Assembly: GCA_027625915.1 (NCBI GenBank)
Contig: JANTQA010000008.1
Coordinates: 6,379,501-6,443,500 of the forward strand
Reading direction: 5' to 3'
Length of the DNA: 64,000 bases
From: Anaeramoeba flamelloides
Lineage: Eukaryota; Metamonada; Anaeramoebidae
Position 1 is the first letter of the stretch. The number at the start of each line of letters is the position of its first letter. This document shows, in pieces, positions 1-12,900 of this stretch. The notes under the pieces are model-generated. The model did no database searches. It saw only the letters and a program-made list of their open reading frames with translations, and had not been told where the DNA came from. The translations under genes were made by a program, and so were the position numbers.

Positions 1-19
1 AATTTAAATACAATTGCTT

Positions 20-390
20 CTTCTTGACTTTTATTTGTTTTTACTTCTTAATGGAAAAACTTTTTTTGAAAAATTTTTAATTAATAAATTACTTCCTTTT
101 TCCAAAATGAATTTAAAATCTTGATTATCCTTTAATTCATCCAATTCTAGTTTTGGTTCGGAAAGTAAAATATTTTTTGAATTATTTTTCAGAGATTTAG
201 ATTTATTCGGTGTACTTATTTGATTTGATAATTGTTTATTTTGCTTTAAATTGAAAACTCAAAATAATTCTGAATTAGGCTTTTCAATTTTTCCTGAATT
301 TTTCAATTTCTTTGAGTTGATTATTTTGTAACTGTTTTTGTTTATATTTCGAGAAATAAATCCATTTTCTTGAACCTTTGTAACAATACC
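20..390 (-). pseudogene. Unassigned coding-like fragment at the left edge
   Basis: Read on the minus strand, about 120 codons contain no TAA or TAG, which is unusual for DNA this AT-rich. The translation is Lys/Asn/Ser/Leu-rich (for example ENGFISRNINKNS, SEPKLELDELKDNQ). One in-frame TGA lies near 262 and the frame ends with TAA near the window edge. I recognise no domain. It could be the last exon of a gene whose 5' part lies at higher coordinates, or a decayed copy. The upstream side has an in-frame TAA followed by an AAG that could serve as a splice acceptor. No partner exon was found in the next kilobase. Confidence 0.3.
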
Positions 391-1509
391 CTTTATTTTG
401 TCTTAGTCCCGTGATTAAAAATATATAAAATCTACATTTTGAAAATAATTTGTAAAAAAATGTATTGATACAAAAAAATAAATATTAATTTTGAATTTAT
501 ATCAAGTTTTTCAAAAAAATCTCAGAGTCTATTTGAATAAAAATAAATAAATATTGTTTTTCATAATAATTTATTGAAAAATAACCCTTTTAGCATCTCC
601 TAAGATCTATTAAGGGAAAATTGTTCAACATGAAAATTCTTTTTTTTTTTTTTTTTTTTGTTTTTATTTCTTTTTAATTAATGTAGATATACTTAAGGAT
701 TAATCGTTTTATTTTAGTTTGGATATATACCCACAACTAACAAAAATATATTTACTACCTTAAAAGAACGATGAGCAAAGATTTATTTTCAAAATTTAAA
801 AGTTAGTGATTGTTTAAAATTTTATTATTTAAGGGTCAAGTCATTATGGTTGAAAATAATTTTCTGAAATGGATTAAAAAAAAAATTTTGTAATTTTTAT
901 AAATACCTAACACTAATAAAAAACTAACCAACATGTACGGAGTGATCAATAACCAAAAATCAAAAATTAAAAAAGATGAACATTTTAAGAAAAAAGCGCA
1001 ATATAGTGACATTCAATTTCCAATTCGTACGGTTGTGATTTATCATTTTGAAATCAACTATGTCAGTTTTGAAGTGTTGCACTTTAGCTCATTTTGAGAT
1101 CTCAAAGATTTTTTTTTTTCATTATTTTCATTTTTCAAATGGTTATTTTTATCATAAGAATATTTCGTAATCCTTACTTGGTCAAATAGAGAGAGTTACA
1201 ATATACCCACAGATTCGATTAAATCAAATTAAATTAATTGAAACCCCCAAGAAAACAATTTGTTCTAAATCAAAGAAATTTAAACCTTTTTGGAAAATTA
1301 AAAAAAGAAACAAGTAAAAAGTTTATCAATTTTGTTTATTGTAATTGAGAATCCTTTGAAACTTTATTATTAAAATTTTTATTTTTTGACATTGAGAATT
1401 CTTTTCAACTTTTTTTTGTTAATCGAATTTTATGATCTACTCGAATCCTCTTCGGAATTGTTTTTTTTGTTTTTTGAATTTTGTCAATCAAAAGAAGGGC
1501 AATTTCAAA
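391..1509. other. Non-coding AT-rich stretch
   Basis: Homopolymer-rich DNA with a long T run near 640-659. No frame looks coding for more than a few tens of codons, and no repeat structure was noticed by eye. Confidence 0.5.
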
Positions 1510-2898
1510 ATGCACTTTTTTGGTTTCAAGTCGCCCCCTGAGTATGGACAAATCCAAGGTAAATCACTAGTCCCTTAAGTAAAACAATTTTCAAATTTCT
1601 CAATCTGAAATTTCCATAAGAAGTTTTCAAAATCAAAATTTCATTGTACCTTGTGCGAAACAATTGCTTTTTAAATACCATATCGTTTACTTTGAGTGTA
1701 TCAATATAACTTATTATAATTTGGATAAGAGAGGAATCACTACCAACAATTGAATATTAATTTGGGCTTGTTTTGTTTGAAAATACCAAAAAGTTTTGGA
1801 TCATTAAATGCTTTCTTTCAGACTCTTAATAATTCTGAAATTTGTAATATTTTGGATTTATTTTAATTGGTCAACTCTTAACAAGTTGTTTATTAGCCCA
1901 ATTATTTTGTTTTAATCACCATAGAGCACAAAATAGGAATAGTCCTTAAAAAATATATTTGTCAAGATTTTACTCATTTTCTTATCATTTTTAGTCTTTT
2001 TTCCCAGTCGCAATATTTTTAATGAAAATCACCTTTCTTTTTCTTATATTGATTAGTTGTGGATTAGTATCCTGTTTTAGTTGTGACAAATTTTTAAAAG
2101 GGTAACAAAAAATAGGAATGCTTTTTTTTTTCTTTTAATGATCACTAAAGACAATAAAAAAAATTAAACACAAAAATTCTTTTTTTTATTTCTTTTTAAT
2201 TTAAGTGAATGGCAAGTTAAGGTCCATGACATACCTTTATCCAAACCACATTTACAGCCAACCAATCCAAAAGTAGGGACATTACTCTTAATGCCAGAAA
2301 AGAAACAACTTTTTGGTGATTTTTGGTTTCATGAAAATACAAAGAATACAAACGAAAGCAAAGAAGAGAATGTTCCTTATTTTCATTTTAAAGTGTAAGA
2401 TATATTTTTTTCTTTATTATTTTTAACAAAGACAAACAAATTATGAGAGATCTTATTAAAAACCTTCCAGCCATTCCAACTCTACAGTGAAAATTTATAA
2501 GAAATAGAAACTGACTTTTCTATCTCACACTTTCCATTTTATAACAGGATTTCATGGTTCAAACAAAGCCACAAATTACAATCTACTTCTTTGGGAACTG
2601 TATTATTTTGAAAGAAGGAAATTGAAAATGAAGCAAAAGTCATTTCCCCATTTAGAATTCAAATACCAGTATCAATTTTTTGTATGTATAATAAACCTTA
2701 AAATGGTTCTGAAAGTTAAACAAAAACCAAAAACCTTATGATAGAAGGAAAAAAACTTTATGTCTCTGGGTTTTTAGGTTTTTAATACATTGACAAATAA
2801 ATTCTTTAAAAACATACATTCATTGATGGAGGTATTTAATTTACAAAATTGGAAAACTCCCAGATTTAAAGAAAAGACTTGCAAGTTTTTGTGATTTC
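1510..2898 (+). pseudogene. Putative split gene or gene remnant, possibly arrestin-like fold
   Basis: Open segments with coding-like composition and splice signals form a series. Exon 1, 1510-1558, starts at ATG (MHFFGFKSPPEYGQIQ) and ends in phase 1 at GGTAAAT. Exon 2, about 2217-2399, follows an AAG acceptor and joins in phase, giving VKVHDIPLSKPHL and later VGTLLLMPEKKQLFGDFWF. Exon 3, about 2548-2680, joins in phase as ISWFKQSHKLQST but meets an in-frame TGA before KKEIENEAKV and SPFRIQIPVSIF. Another open segment lies at 2779-2898. The beta-rich pattern with a proline-rich 'SPF.I.IP' segment recalls arrestin/Vps26-like proteins, but that is a weak guess. The TGA, the unresolved last junction and the inverted repeats starting at about 2465 suggest a decayed locus. 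Confidence 0.3.
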
Positions 2899-3985
2899 TT
2901 ATCAATTCTTTGAGAAAATTCAATTTTTGTCAATTTCATTAACAAAAAAATTCACTTTTGATACAGTAACCGAAGTTGAAATTTTTCTCTTATGAGAGAA
3001 ATTGAATTTTCTATTACACCAAAGACAATTTAAGTAGGCGCATTCGGAATGAATTCTTCAGACAAACCACAAATACAATTATTTCATTTTAGTTCGGGCT
3101 CTTTCCATCCTTTATCCGATATTAAAAATTTTTTTACGAAAAAATGAGTTTTTTTGGTTTGTTCTTCTTTAGCACCTACTAGAAAGTCCTTAAAAATACA
3201 CCTAAGAAGAAATTAATTCAATTAATTTTCCATTTATGCAAGTTATTTAGTACTTTTGTACTAATAAACTTAATAAAAATCATTAATTTCAACCATAGAT
3301 CAATACCACTCATCATTACTTCTTATGGTAAGCGGGTATTTACTAAAGAACAAAAAATAAAAACGAAAAAAAAATTATTTTTTTTTTATTGCGGAGGAAG
3401 TGTAAATTACACTCTAAGTGCCTTTTTACTTAAATCCCCTTTCAGAAATTTAAGCGTAAAATCATAGATTTCACGATTATTAATTAATGAAAATAATTTT
3501 AAGTTATCATAATTTAAAATTATTTCATTAAAATTTAATTCTTTTAACTTATTCAGAAAAATCAATCTATCTTTTTCATAGGAAAGGATATACCCATAAA
3601 GTGTGATCAATATTTTCTATTATTTCCTTCTGTTCGTACTTTAAACATAAAGGACAAAATTTGTTTGAATTTTTATTTATTACATAATAATATCTATTTA
3701 AACAGTTGGTAAATGTTCTGAATTTTAGAATTCTTGAGCTTGATGGATAACTTAAATATCTTTGATTAATAAATAATTTTTTTTGGTTTTTAATTATTGC
3801 GAAAAAAAAAAATTATTTTAATATTGGATAAAGGATGATAAGACCCTTAACCAAATGAAAGGATTCTATTTGTGGTGTATGTGAAGAATTCATTTAGAAC
3901 ATCCTTCCTAAGAATAGAAAATTAATACCTGTTTCTTATGAGTTTTTACTGGAGGGTTGGAATGGCTGTAACACTTGGCAACGCA
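2465..3985. repeat. Imperfect inverted repeat pair enclosing a LINE tail
   Basis: The sequence near 2467-2515 (CAGCCATTCCAAC followed by AAGAAATAG) reappears reverse-complemented at about 3925-3980. A second block at about 3000-3140 (GAATTCTTCA, CACAAATA, CATCCTTTATCC) reappears reverse-complemented at about 3820-3920. Between them is the LINE fragment at 3407-3780. This could be a long-TIR element whose left arm carries an insertion, or two independent inverted duplications. No transposase is visible. Confidence 0.4.
3407..3790 (-). mobile_element. LINE reverse-transcriptase C-terminal fragment
   Basis: On the minus strand the translation gives RILKFRTFTNCLNRYYYVIN, then FCPLCLKYEQKEIIENIDHTLW. 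This is the Cys-x2-Cys ... His zinc-knuckle region that follows the RT domain in many non-LTR retrotransposons. A downstream Leu/Lys/Asn-rich stretch ends at 3407 (FLKGDLSKKALRV), in another frame, so at least one frameshift separates the two. No RT catalytic motif is present. A 5'-truncated, decayed LINE copy is likely. A related zinc motif occurs on the plus strand near 31870-31930. Confidence 0.55.
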
Positions 3986-3989
3986 ACAA

Positions 3990-5705
3990 AAAAAAATCCC
4001 ACAATGGGATAAGAAAAGAAAAATAAGTAATCACACTGAATGGTATTTTTATTTAAGTGTTGCACCCAAGAAAGTAATTTGTGTATAATGGCAATTACAA
4101 AAACCCAAACTTTCAAAACATTTAATTGTAAATATTAATAGAATGACAAAAGCTTGATGTTTTGTCAACCCACACAAACCTATGATTAATTCTTCTTACT
4201 CTCGGAGAATACTTTTTAAGGGTATAGCCACTTATCTTAAATTTCTAAATACCCACGGAGTGGTTTATTCTCTAAAATTGGTGATGTAAAGGTGCACTTT
4301 TTTTGGTTGAAAAAATTGAAAAGAAATAATAAAAAATTCCTAGGATTCTAATTAATCAAAAAATGTAATTAACAAATTCTAAAGATTCAACAGATCTCAA
4401 AAACAAAAAAATGAAATTAACAAAAAAAAAGAGTTTTGGAGGATCTAGAATTAAAAATATATTGAAAAACCAAAAAAAAATCATAGAATCTCAATGACCA
4501 AAAAATTTAGCCAATGAAAAAAAAAAATTCCAATGAAAAAAAGTTTTTCATTGGATTTTCAATAAAAAAATTTTAATTGAGAACAAAAAAAGTTTCACAA
4601 GTTATCAATTGACAAAATTCAAAGAACAAAAAAATATTCATAATATACCAGATCTAAATTTCATAAATCCAAATTTGAAAAAAAAAAAATTCATATATGA
4701 TCTCTATAAGCAAAAAATCAATAAAAAAAAAAAACTTTTAAGAAATATCTTTTTCAAAAAATCCAAATTTTAAAATAAAAATTCAATCTTTTTCTATTTT
4801 TTAATTTTCAACATGGTTACAATTTCTTCAATGTAAAACAAATTGTTTTCTTTCTACAAAACTCATTCAATTTAATCCGATTGAATTAAATTTATGGTTA
4901 TTTTATAAACATTTATATTTGCAAAGTCATGATTTTGTAACATTCATTCGATTATGTTTATAAAAATGACTCATTTGAAAATAGAAAACATGAAAAAAAA
5001 AAATCACCTAGATCTTAAAAAGAACCAAAGAGGCACAAATCAAAACTTACATACTTGAATTCAAAACGAGAATTCACAACGATTAAAATTGAAGATTTAG
5101 TATCGCTTATTGGCGCTTTTTCCTAAAAATATACATCATTTTTCGCTTTTAAATTTTTAAAATCTATCAAATCATCATACACCATATTCTGGTTTGTTTT
5201 TAATTGGAATAGGACATTATAAAAATTGCTATTTTTTTTTTTTTTTCAATCTCAAAATGAAAATTTCCCCTGTAATGATTAGACCATTAAATCCCTTTTC
5301 GTTAATTTGGTTATCATTCAAAGTATTAATCAATCCCAATACTATCATTTTAAAGCCAATCAAGAGATATTGAAGAAATATACCTGGCATGCCTTTAAAT
5401 AAATAATTAACTTTTTGTTTCATTTCCAAATTTAAGAATTTCAAACCAATTCAGATGCTTGAACTTCTGAAGAAAAATTTCTTTTGATTGTTGATGTTTT
5501 TTTTTTTTTATTATTATTATTTAACTCTGTGAAGAGGTGTTAAACTTAGTAATTATAAAAGAATAATATTGGGTTAAAAAAAAAGGATCAGGGTAGTTAA
5601 ACCATTTGTTTATCATTAAATGTCTTTCATTATGCAAATTATAGTAATTAACCAAATTTTGAGAATTCGATGGGTTCTTTTAAAATGTGGAAAATTGTCA
5701 AATAA
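3990..5705. other. Non-coding, homopolymer-rich stretch
   Basis: Dense A and T runs with local hairpins, for example around 4515-4560 where a CAATGAAAAA segment faces TTTTTCATTG. A 71-codon minus-strand frame at 5229-5444 is Leu/Phe/Lys-rich with a poly-Lys end and looks fortuitous. Nothing else is seen. Confidence 0.45.
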
Positions 5706-5710
5706 ACCCC

Positions 5711-6234
5711 AATTCAAAATTTTTAACACACCAAAATTCAATTTGTAAAAAAAAAATCTTATTTAATCAATTTAAGAAGAAATATCAAATTAGAACCATT
5801 CGCTAATTGAAATGTTAACACAATTGTTTATAAATTGCAATACTCCAAAAATCAAAAAATAAATAATTATCAATACAAATAAACCAAGTGTGTGTTAAAA
5901 ATTTTGGAGAGAGCAAAACAAAAATTTTTATTAGTAAATTTGTTTGAATTCTATTAGGATTATTGATCGATCAAATGGTTAGATACTACCAACTAATTTT
6001 ATTTGAGTTTTTCTATTTGGAACAACTCAACTTTAACACAATATAAACCTTGTAGAAAAATTTTGATAGACAAAGAAACAAATTACGTAATTCAAACAAT
6101 GAAATGAAAACAAAAACTCAAAGATGAAAAAATGATTTCCATATTTTACAAAAATAAAAATTATTTCCAATTTGAATGAAATTGTATTATTGTGATTATT
6201 TGGGCCGTTTTAGCTTTGTGGAAAATTTTGAATT
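5711..6234. mobile_element. Dispersed ~520 bp repeat, copy 1 (MITE-like)
   Basis: This block is repeated in the same orientation at 55832-56352 with high similarity along its length, including long identical stretches such as GATCGATCAAATGGTTAGAT. The ends carry a short inverted repeat (AATTCAAAATTTT at the left, its reverse complement at the right). An internal inverted copy of the left end (GTGTGTTAAAAATTTTGGAG) sits about 180 bp in. There is no open frame. A few bases of similarity continue past the right TIR, so the exact right border is uncertain. The structure fits a non-autonomous DNA transposon. Confidence 0.65.
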
Positions 6235-6498
6235 TTAGTTTATATCAAAATTTCAATTCCAATTTTTAATTTTGAAAATAAAACAAATAAAAACAAGTAG
6301 TTTTAAAAAAGTTTTATCAAGACTTTTTATTAATATATCCCTAGAAATAGGTCTACCAAAGTGGGTAATCTATTTTTATAGATAACTTTGAAAAAAAAAA
6401 TTGTAACAGTTTTTTAAAGTGGTCATAATAATTACCTTCAAAATTAATTAAAATGCAAATATTGTTTTACATACTTATATTTAAATCCAATTTCTAAA

Positions 6499-7167
6499 AT
6501 GATTAATAGTCAAAAAATAGACGACCGGAAGGGTACAATATTTTACAAGGAAAATGAAAAAGATGATGAATATAAAATACTGTTTCAATTTGATTTAATT
6601 TTGAATTTAGGAACCTTATTTAGCAATGGTATATGGAAGCCCGAATCAAAAAATACCAAGATGTCTCAAGAAATTCAAATAATTATCCATGATTCAAAAT
6701 ATTTTACAGCATGTATTTTCCAATCTGATTGCATCAAGGTTTTATCTGCAAAAAATGTCAATAAAAAAAAATCAATTTATTCAAAACTTTTTAACTTTTC
6801 ACCAATTCTAATAGTTTTTCTACCTTCTCTTTTCAGGATGGGGACGAAACCTAAGGAACTTAAACAATTAGAAATGCGTAAAAAACACGTTAATGGGTTA
6901 TTAGATGAATTAGAATATGCAAAATTACAAAAAAAAAAACTTCAACATATGAAAAAGTTTAATTCACAAAAAAATGGAAAACAACCTGGAAAAAAATCTG
7001 GCGTTACAAAAGAAAATATCAAAGAAAAAACAGTTCAAGAGAAAAATGAAGAACATGTTTTGAAAGAAGTTGGTATGAATGAAGAGGAGGAGGAGGAGAT
7101 GAAAGAGAAAACAAATAAGGAGGAGAAAGAGAAAGAGAAAAAAGAAGAAGTGGATGAAATGAAATAA
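6499..7167 (+). CDS. Hypothetical Lys/Glu-rich protein, 222 aa if unspliced
   Basis: The frame opens with ATG and ends with TAA. The first ~95 residues look like a globular domain (for example DEYKILFQFDLILNLGTLF and FTACIFQSDCIKVLSAKN). From about residue 115 a helical, charged region starts (KELKQLEMRKKHVNGLLDEL), followed by a Lys-rich and finally a Glu/Lys-rich tail, typical of coiled-coil or nucleolar proteins. Residues ~95-114 come from a T-rich stretch ending CTCTTTTCAG at 6836, which looks like an intron. Removing 6757-6836 would shift the frame and end the protein after a few residues, so the splice model is unresolved. I recognise no family. It lies 265 bp downstream of a MITE-like repeat. 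Confidence 0.55.
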   Translation: MINSQKIDDRKGTIFYKENEKDDEYKILFQFDLILNLGTLFSNGIWKPESKNTKMSQEIQIIIHDSKYFTACIFQSDCIKVLSAKNVNKKKSIYSKLFNFSPILIVFLPSLFRMGTKPKELKQLEMRKKHVNGLLDELEYAKLQKKKLQHMKKFNSQKNGKQPGKKSGVTKENIKEKTVQEKNEEHVLKEVGMNEEEEEEMKEKTNKEEKEKEKKEEVDEMK

Positions 7168-7169
7168 AT

Positions 7170-7950
7170 AAATACAAATAAAAAGAATTTATTCTCGGGA
7201 CGGATATCTTGAATAAAAAATAAAATCTTTTAAACTAACAAATGATTTTTTTTTTTTAATTTGTGTTTGATCGTTTTGAATTGTTAGAAAACTTAATTTT
7301 TTTAATTTTAGTATCAGTTTTATGGGTAATTGGAATTTTTGGTTTTGAAACTATTGAAATTCAATGTATTTGCAAATAAAAATGATTAAAAAGTTTGTTT
7401 GTGAAAAGTCATTAATAATATTGCCAATTATGGAGTTCTTTGAGAAATGATATTTTGATTCAAAATTTTTTATAAATTCTCATATTAATCAAGAACATTT
7501 ATAAAAAGCTTTTTTTCTCATTAACCTCAAATACCGTTTTCTATCCAGATTTTATTTATACACCGCCTTAGACTTGATACTAAACCATTTTTTAGTCTGG
7601 GAATTCACTTGAATTGAAATCAATTGACAAAACTCAATTTATTTTATCGAAGAATCCATCTTTAAACAAATTATCAATTTTTAGATCTGATTACATTTTT
7701 TCTCATTGTAAATCTTTTTTTTTGGATTTTTACTTCTTTCTTTTCTTTCTTTTTTATTTATTTTTTAAAAAGTTACTTTGAAAAAAAAAAGGATCGAACC
7801 TTCAAATGAGCACACATAAAACATAGGATTTGTATTTTCTTTTCAAATGAATAGATATACAATTAAATAAACTTATCGTCAACATTTAGAATTATCCAAA
7901 GAAATTGAAATTTTGCGTGAAACATTCCAATGAAAGGGTCACAATATATT
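7170..7950. other. Intergenic, no gene seen
   Basis: AT-rich DNA with no convincing frame. A GGTTCGATCC-like box on the minus strand near 7791 is followed directly by a T run and has no tRNA cloverleaf around it. Confidence 0.5.
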
Positions 7951-7956
7951 TGTTTA

Positions 7957-8415
7957 CTGTTGAGAGAAAAATGTTGGACACAGAAAAATGGTTGGACAGC
8001 ATTTTTAATTGGGAACATTACTGAAAATGATTTTTAAATTCGGTCGTTTGTGAAATAACTAAAGAAAATAACAATAATCTACTTATTAGAATAACGATCA
8101 ATGTAATTCTACTTTTTCAAAACCTTATCTCTTATAATCTAAAGCAAGTTTAAAAATTACCATTTTCAGAATTAAAAGTAAACTTTACCAGAACTTTGTT
8201 TTTTGTTAAAATAGCATGATTTACTTTTAGTTATCAACCATTCAAATGAGTATTCTACACAAACCACAGATTAACGAACTTGTAACACCTTTAAACCTGG
8301 ATTTATATAAAATTCACCAAGTTATAAATAGGATTTGATTTTCAATTTTACTAATGTTCCCAATTAAAAATGGTGTTCAACCATTTTTCTGTGTCCAACA
8401 TTTTTCTCTCAACAG
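7957..8415. mobile_element. 459 bp MITE with ~70 bp TIRs and TTA target duplication
   Basis: The left end begins CTGTTGAGAGAAAAATGTTG and continues through GGACACAGAAAAATGG to about 8028. The right end, 8343-8415, is its reverse complement with only a few mismatches. The trinucleotide TTA flanks both ends (7954-7956 and 8416-8418), as expected for a 3 bp target-site duplication. PIF/Harbinger elements make TTA-type duplications, so this is the likeliest superfamily, although the termini are not diagnostic. The interior has no open frame. The sub-terminal core TTTTTAATTGGGAACATTA recurs in the element at ~31.03-32.59 kb, tying the two together. Confidence 0.8.
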
Positions 8416-8419
8416 TTAA

Positions 8420-9915
8420 CATTATATTTTTTTCAAAATTTTATATTGTTTTTCAGGTATTTCGTTTATGAATTATTACTTCTAATCCGAAGTTTATTAT
8501 TTGTCTTATTTCTAAACAATCTTTTATTAGTTGATTCTTTAAAAATAAAGTGAATTTTTCATTTTTAGCTGTGCCACTTTGATTGAAATTACGTTTATTA
8601 AAAAACAAATACTTTTTATAAATAACCTATTTTTTTATGAACCTAGTAATAAACCTACTTAAATTTCATTAAAGTGGGGTACCTATAGTATAATCTATTA
8701 AATGTTTGATAACCGAAATAGATCAAAAATCTTTTGAAAAAAAATCAAGTTTTATTAGAGGTTTACTATGAATTTGGGAAATCATATTTTTTATTCTTGT
8801 TTTTTGATTGATTGAATGGTGTTTTGAACAAGTGTAATTTCATTAATCATCTTTCTAATATGTGGATGAGTTATAATTTAAAAAGTTTAATTCTTAAATA
8901 AAACCATTTGGTTATAAATAAAAGAAATTACCAATCAATTTTCCTAATACTCACAATTAACAATCTTGTCCTGGATTATTTTCACTACTTTATTGAATGT
9001 TTTTTGAGATAGATGATAAAATTATTTTTTTTTCAAATATTGAGCAGAAAGAATCTCAAAAGTTTATAAAAGAATTCTTGAATAAAAAATCAATTTGTTA
9101 TTTTTGTTATTTTTTCAAATCTCAAATTTATCAAGTATTAACATCAAAAATTTCAACTTTGAAAAAGATTGATAAACTTTAATGATCTGAATTATTTTTT
9201 TATTATATTTTTATAACAAATCAACTCTTTTCAATTATCAAGTTATTATTTTTTTCTTTCTAAAAAGTGTATTAATGAAACTGATATACTTTTTCAATTT
9301 TGAGAAAAAAATTAAAATTAAAGTTTAAAATTATTGTTTAAAAATAAACCAAAAATGGAAAATAAGTTATAATGAATAGATAAAACAAATTTTCTATGTG
9401 ATATTAATAAAATATCTTTTGAAAGGAATAAATTATTTTAAAAAAATTTTAGGTCGTGCTAGTTTATAAACCCAAAAAAAAAATTTTTTTCAATAAGAAA
9501 TGATATGGTTTCACCATTAAAACTTGAAAGTTTTTGATGTTTTGATAAACTTTTCAAAAAAAAAAAAATAAAAAAATTTTAAGACAAAATTTTGATATAA
9601 AAATAATAAAACCACAATAACCAAAAAAATTTTTAAAACAATGAAAAATATGTATCAAGTTATTTTTTTATTGTTGAATCCTATACAATTTTTAATTATA
9701 AAATTATCGTTCAAAGACAATTATTTATAAATTCTATATCTTGGAATCTTTTCTTAACAATTCAAATATATATATATATATATATATATATAAGACAATA
9801 ATACTTATTTGGGGTGCTAAGGGGTATATATGTATATAAACGAATTATTTTAATTTTTGAAAATTTTAAATTATTTAACCTTTTAAATATTATATTTCAA
9901 ATTGATTTAGTGTTC
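8420..9915. other. Intergenic with (TA)n tract
   Basis: Contains a (TA)n run at about 9764-9792. A 61-codon frame at 8997-9182 (plus) starts with ATG and is Ile/Lys/Phe-rich (IEQKESQKFIKEFLNKK, a CYFCYF pair). It has no recognisable domain and is too short to call. Confidence 0.4.
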
Positions 9916-9923
9916 TATACAAA

Positions 9924-12900
9924 TCAATTCTTTAAAATTCCCCATAGTAAATCAAATAAATAATTAATATTTTCAAAAGAAATTAAATGAATAATTTTTG
10001 GTAAATAATTTTTAATAGTATTGATAACTGTATAATTCTTTTGTAAATCAGTATTTAAAAACAATTCTGAAAAGCTATTTGAAAAAGAAAAATTTGGTGA
10101 ATGTTTTAAATCTATAATCAACAATTCAATTAATGAAATATTTAATAGCGCATGTAAATTATTATTATTAAAATTATTATTATTTTTATTATTATAATTA
10201 TAATTATTGTTATTATTATTATCATGGTTCTGAAATTTTCCAATAATATTATCATCTATTTTCATATTATTTTTAAAAATAATTAATAAATCATTTCTTA
10301 AATGATATAATATTTCGGGATTTGTTCTTGAAAAATTGATAAAATTAAAAATTTCATTTGAATTGTGCAAATGGGTTAAATTTATCTTTTTGAAATAAAA
10401 ATTTTTATCAAAATTTTTTAAAATTGTATATATTTGATTTTCATTGATATTAATGTTTTTTGGTAAAAACTTGAAATAATTCAAAAAATATTTTTTTAAA
10501 AAATTGATATTTAACGAATTGTTTAAAAGTATTGTATCAAAATTTTTATTTAAAATTGATGATGACCAAATTAATTCTGATGATTTTTTCAAAATTTTAA
10601 TTAATTTTTTATTTTTATTAAATAAATTATTTTTAAGAAATTCATTATTAATTAATTTTTGAGAGAAAATTTCAATTAATTTAACTATTAAATCAAGAAG
10701 ATTTAAAGAAGAAACGGTATAAGTATTTGTGTATGCTGTGATTGTGTTGGTGGTATGGGTAGTGGAAAAGGAAGAAGAAATCGAAGTAGACGGCGACGAC
10801 GAAGAAGAAGCAGCAGCGTAATCAATTAAAAAAATATAAGGACGTAGAATTAAGAAAATATTTAATATTTTATTAAATAATACCAAAAAGGGTAATAAAT
10901 TATTGACACAAGTTAAATTATTTTTCAGATTTAGATTTATATTTGTATGTATATCTTGCATAATTTGATTAACATTTTCATTAAAATTATTGATTTGGTT
11001 ATTAAATATATTTAAAAAATTTGAAATAAATCGAATTATAATTAATGGGTATTTAATTGAAATTTTTTTAATAATGATATATGAAGATTTTGAAAATTTA
11101 AAATTTTTAAACAATGAGAAAAAATTATTTAAAATTAATTGATCAATCGAAGAAAATTTTTGATCCATACATTTTTTAATTAACATTGGAAATAAATAAT
11201 TTACTTGTTGTAATTCTTTAGGAAATTGAAAAAATAATTTAATCATAAATTCATTTTTTTTATAAATTAGTTTTTCCTTTAAAATATGGACCATAATAAA
11301 TTTTATTAAATTATCATTATCGTTATCATTTTCATCATTATATTGATTATTTAATTGAATTAAGAGTTTGATAAATAAATTACTATAAATGTAATTATTA
11401 TTATTATTATTATTAATATTATTATAGTTGTTATTATCATTATAGTCATTATCATTAATCATGTATTGGTTTTGTATATTAATAAACCATGTGGTTATAA
11501 TAGATAAAATATTATTATTAAATAAATAATTATAGTTTTTTTTCAAAATTTTTAAAAAAAAAATAAAAATTAATTTTGAAGAAATATAATTATTATTATT
11601 ATTATTTTGATGATTTATTATATTCTTCAAAAAAATTTTGATTAAAGTAAAAATCAAATTTTGATTATTTAAATTAATGATTAAAAAAAAATTCTTTGAA
11701 ATTATTGTAGATTTTTTTTCATTAAAAAATAATTTTTTGAAAATTGTTTTTTTATTAAAAAAATAATTATTTAATAAAAAATTAAACAGATCTAATAAAT
11801 AATAGTTTTGATATTTAAAAAGGTTATTGTTTTTAAAAAATTCAATAAAATTCAAAATAAATTGTTTTTGTAATTGCTTGTCATTAATATATTTGTTGTT
11901 GAAAATATTATTATAATTTTTAAAAATCTTTTTATTATTATATTTTAAAAAAAGTTCTTGTGGATTTAATAATTGATCCTGTTTATTCTGAGAATTTTTC
12001 TTTTTAGTTATTAAATATTTTTTTGAAATTATTCGAATATAAGATTTCAATATTTTTTTCAGAGTTGATGAGATTTCTTTTTTTAAAAAATTTTCGAAAA
12101 GAGAAATGCATTGTAATACAATATTTGAACTTGGATTATTTTTTATAATATAGCGATAAATGGAAAATATTTTTGGCAAATCTTTTCTTGAAATATTATA
12201 GTTAATTAATTGATAATATCTTATAGTTTTGTTTATATCCTCTATGTTGTTCCCATTGTCACGGCCATTAACATGATCACTTTTGTTATCAAGATCATGA
12301 TTTTTTAAAATTCTATTATTAATATTAATATATTTATTAGAATGCCTTCTCTTCGTTTGAGGAAATTGAAATAATAATTGATTTAAATAATTAAGACAAT
12401 TAATTTTTGTTTTTTTAAATTTAAAATAATTACAAATAAAATTGATTCGATTATATAATAAAACATTTTTATTTTTTGGATCCATTAAATTATGATCCAA
12501 TTTAATAATTAAATTTAAATTTGTATCAACTAATTTTAATAATCTTTTTGTTGTTTCTCTAGAAAGTCCAATTATAAATATTAATTTATAAATAATCTTT
12601 ATTGAAATTTTTGGTAAAATGTTTTCAATTATCCAAGGATGTTCCGTAATTATTATTTCTGTAATTTCATTTTCAGTTAAATTGTAATGGTTATTTTGAT
12701 TATTTAGTTCAGAAAATAACTTTTCCATTAACATATTTAAAAGTATTTCATTTTGACCATCCGATATTAAATATTGAATTAAAAAATTTTTAAAAATATT
12801 TTTATTATGCAATAATGTATTGTTTGAAATTTGATTAATACACCAATAATTAAATTGTTGATTTTTTAATTTTAATAAATTGATCATAATAACTTTTCTA

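Noticed and set aside
7780-7800. GGTTCGATCC-like B box suggesting a tRNA
   Set aside because: Directly followed by a T run with no acceptor stem or A box at the right distance.
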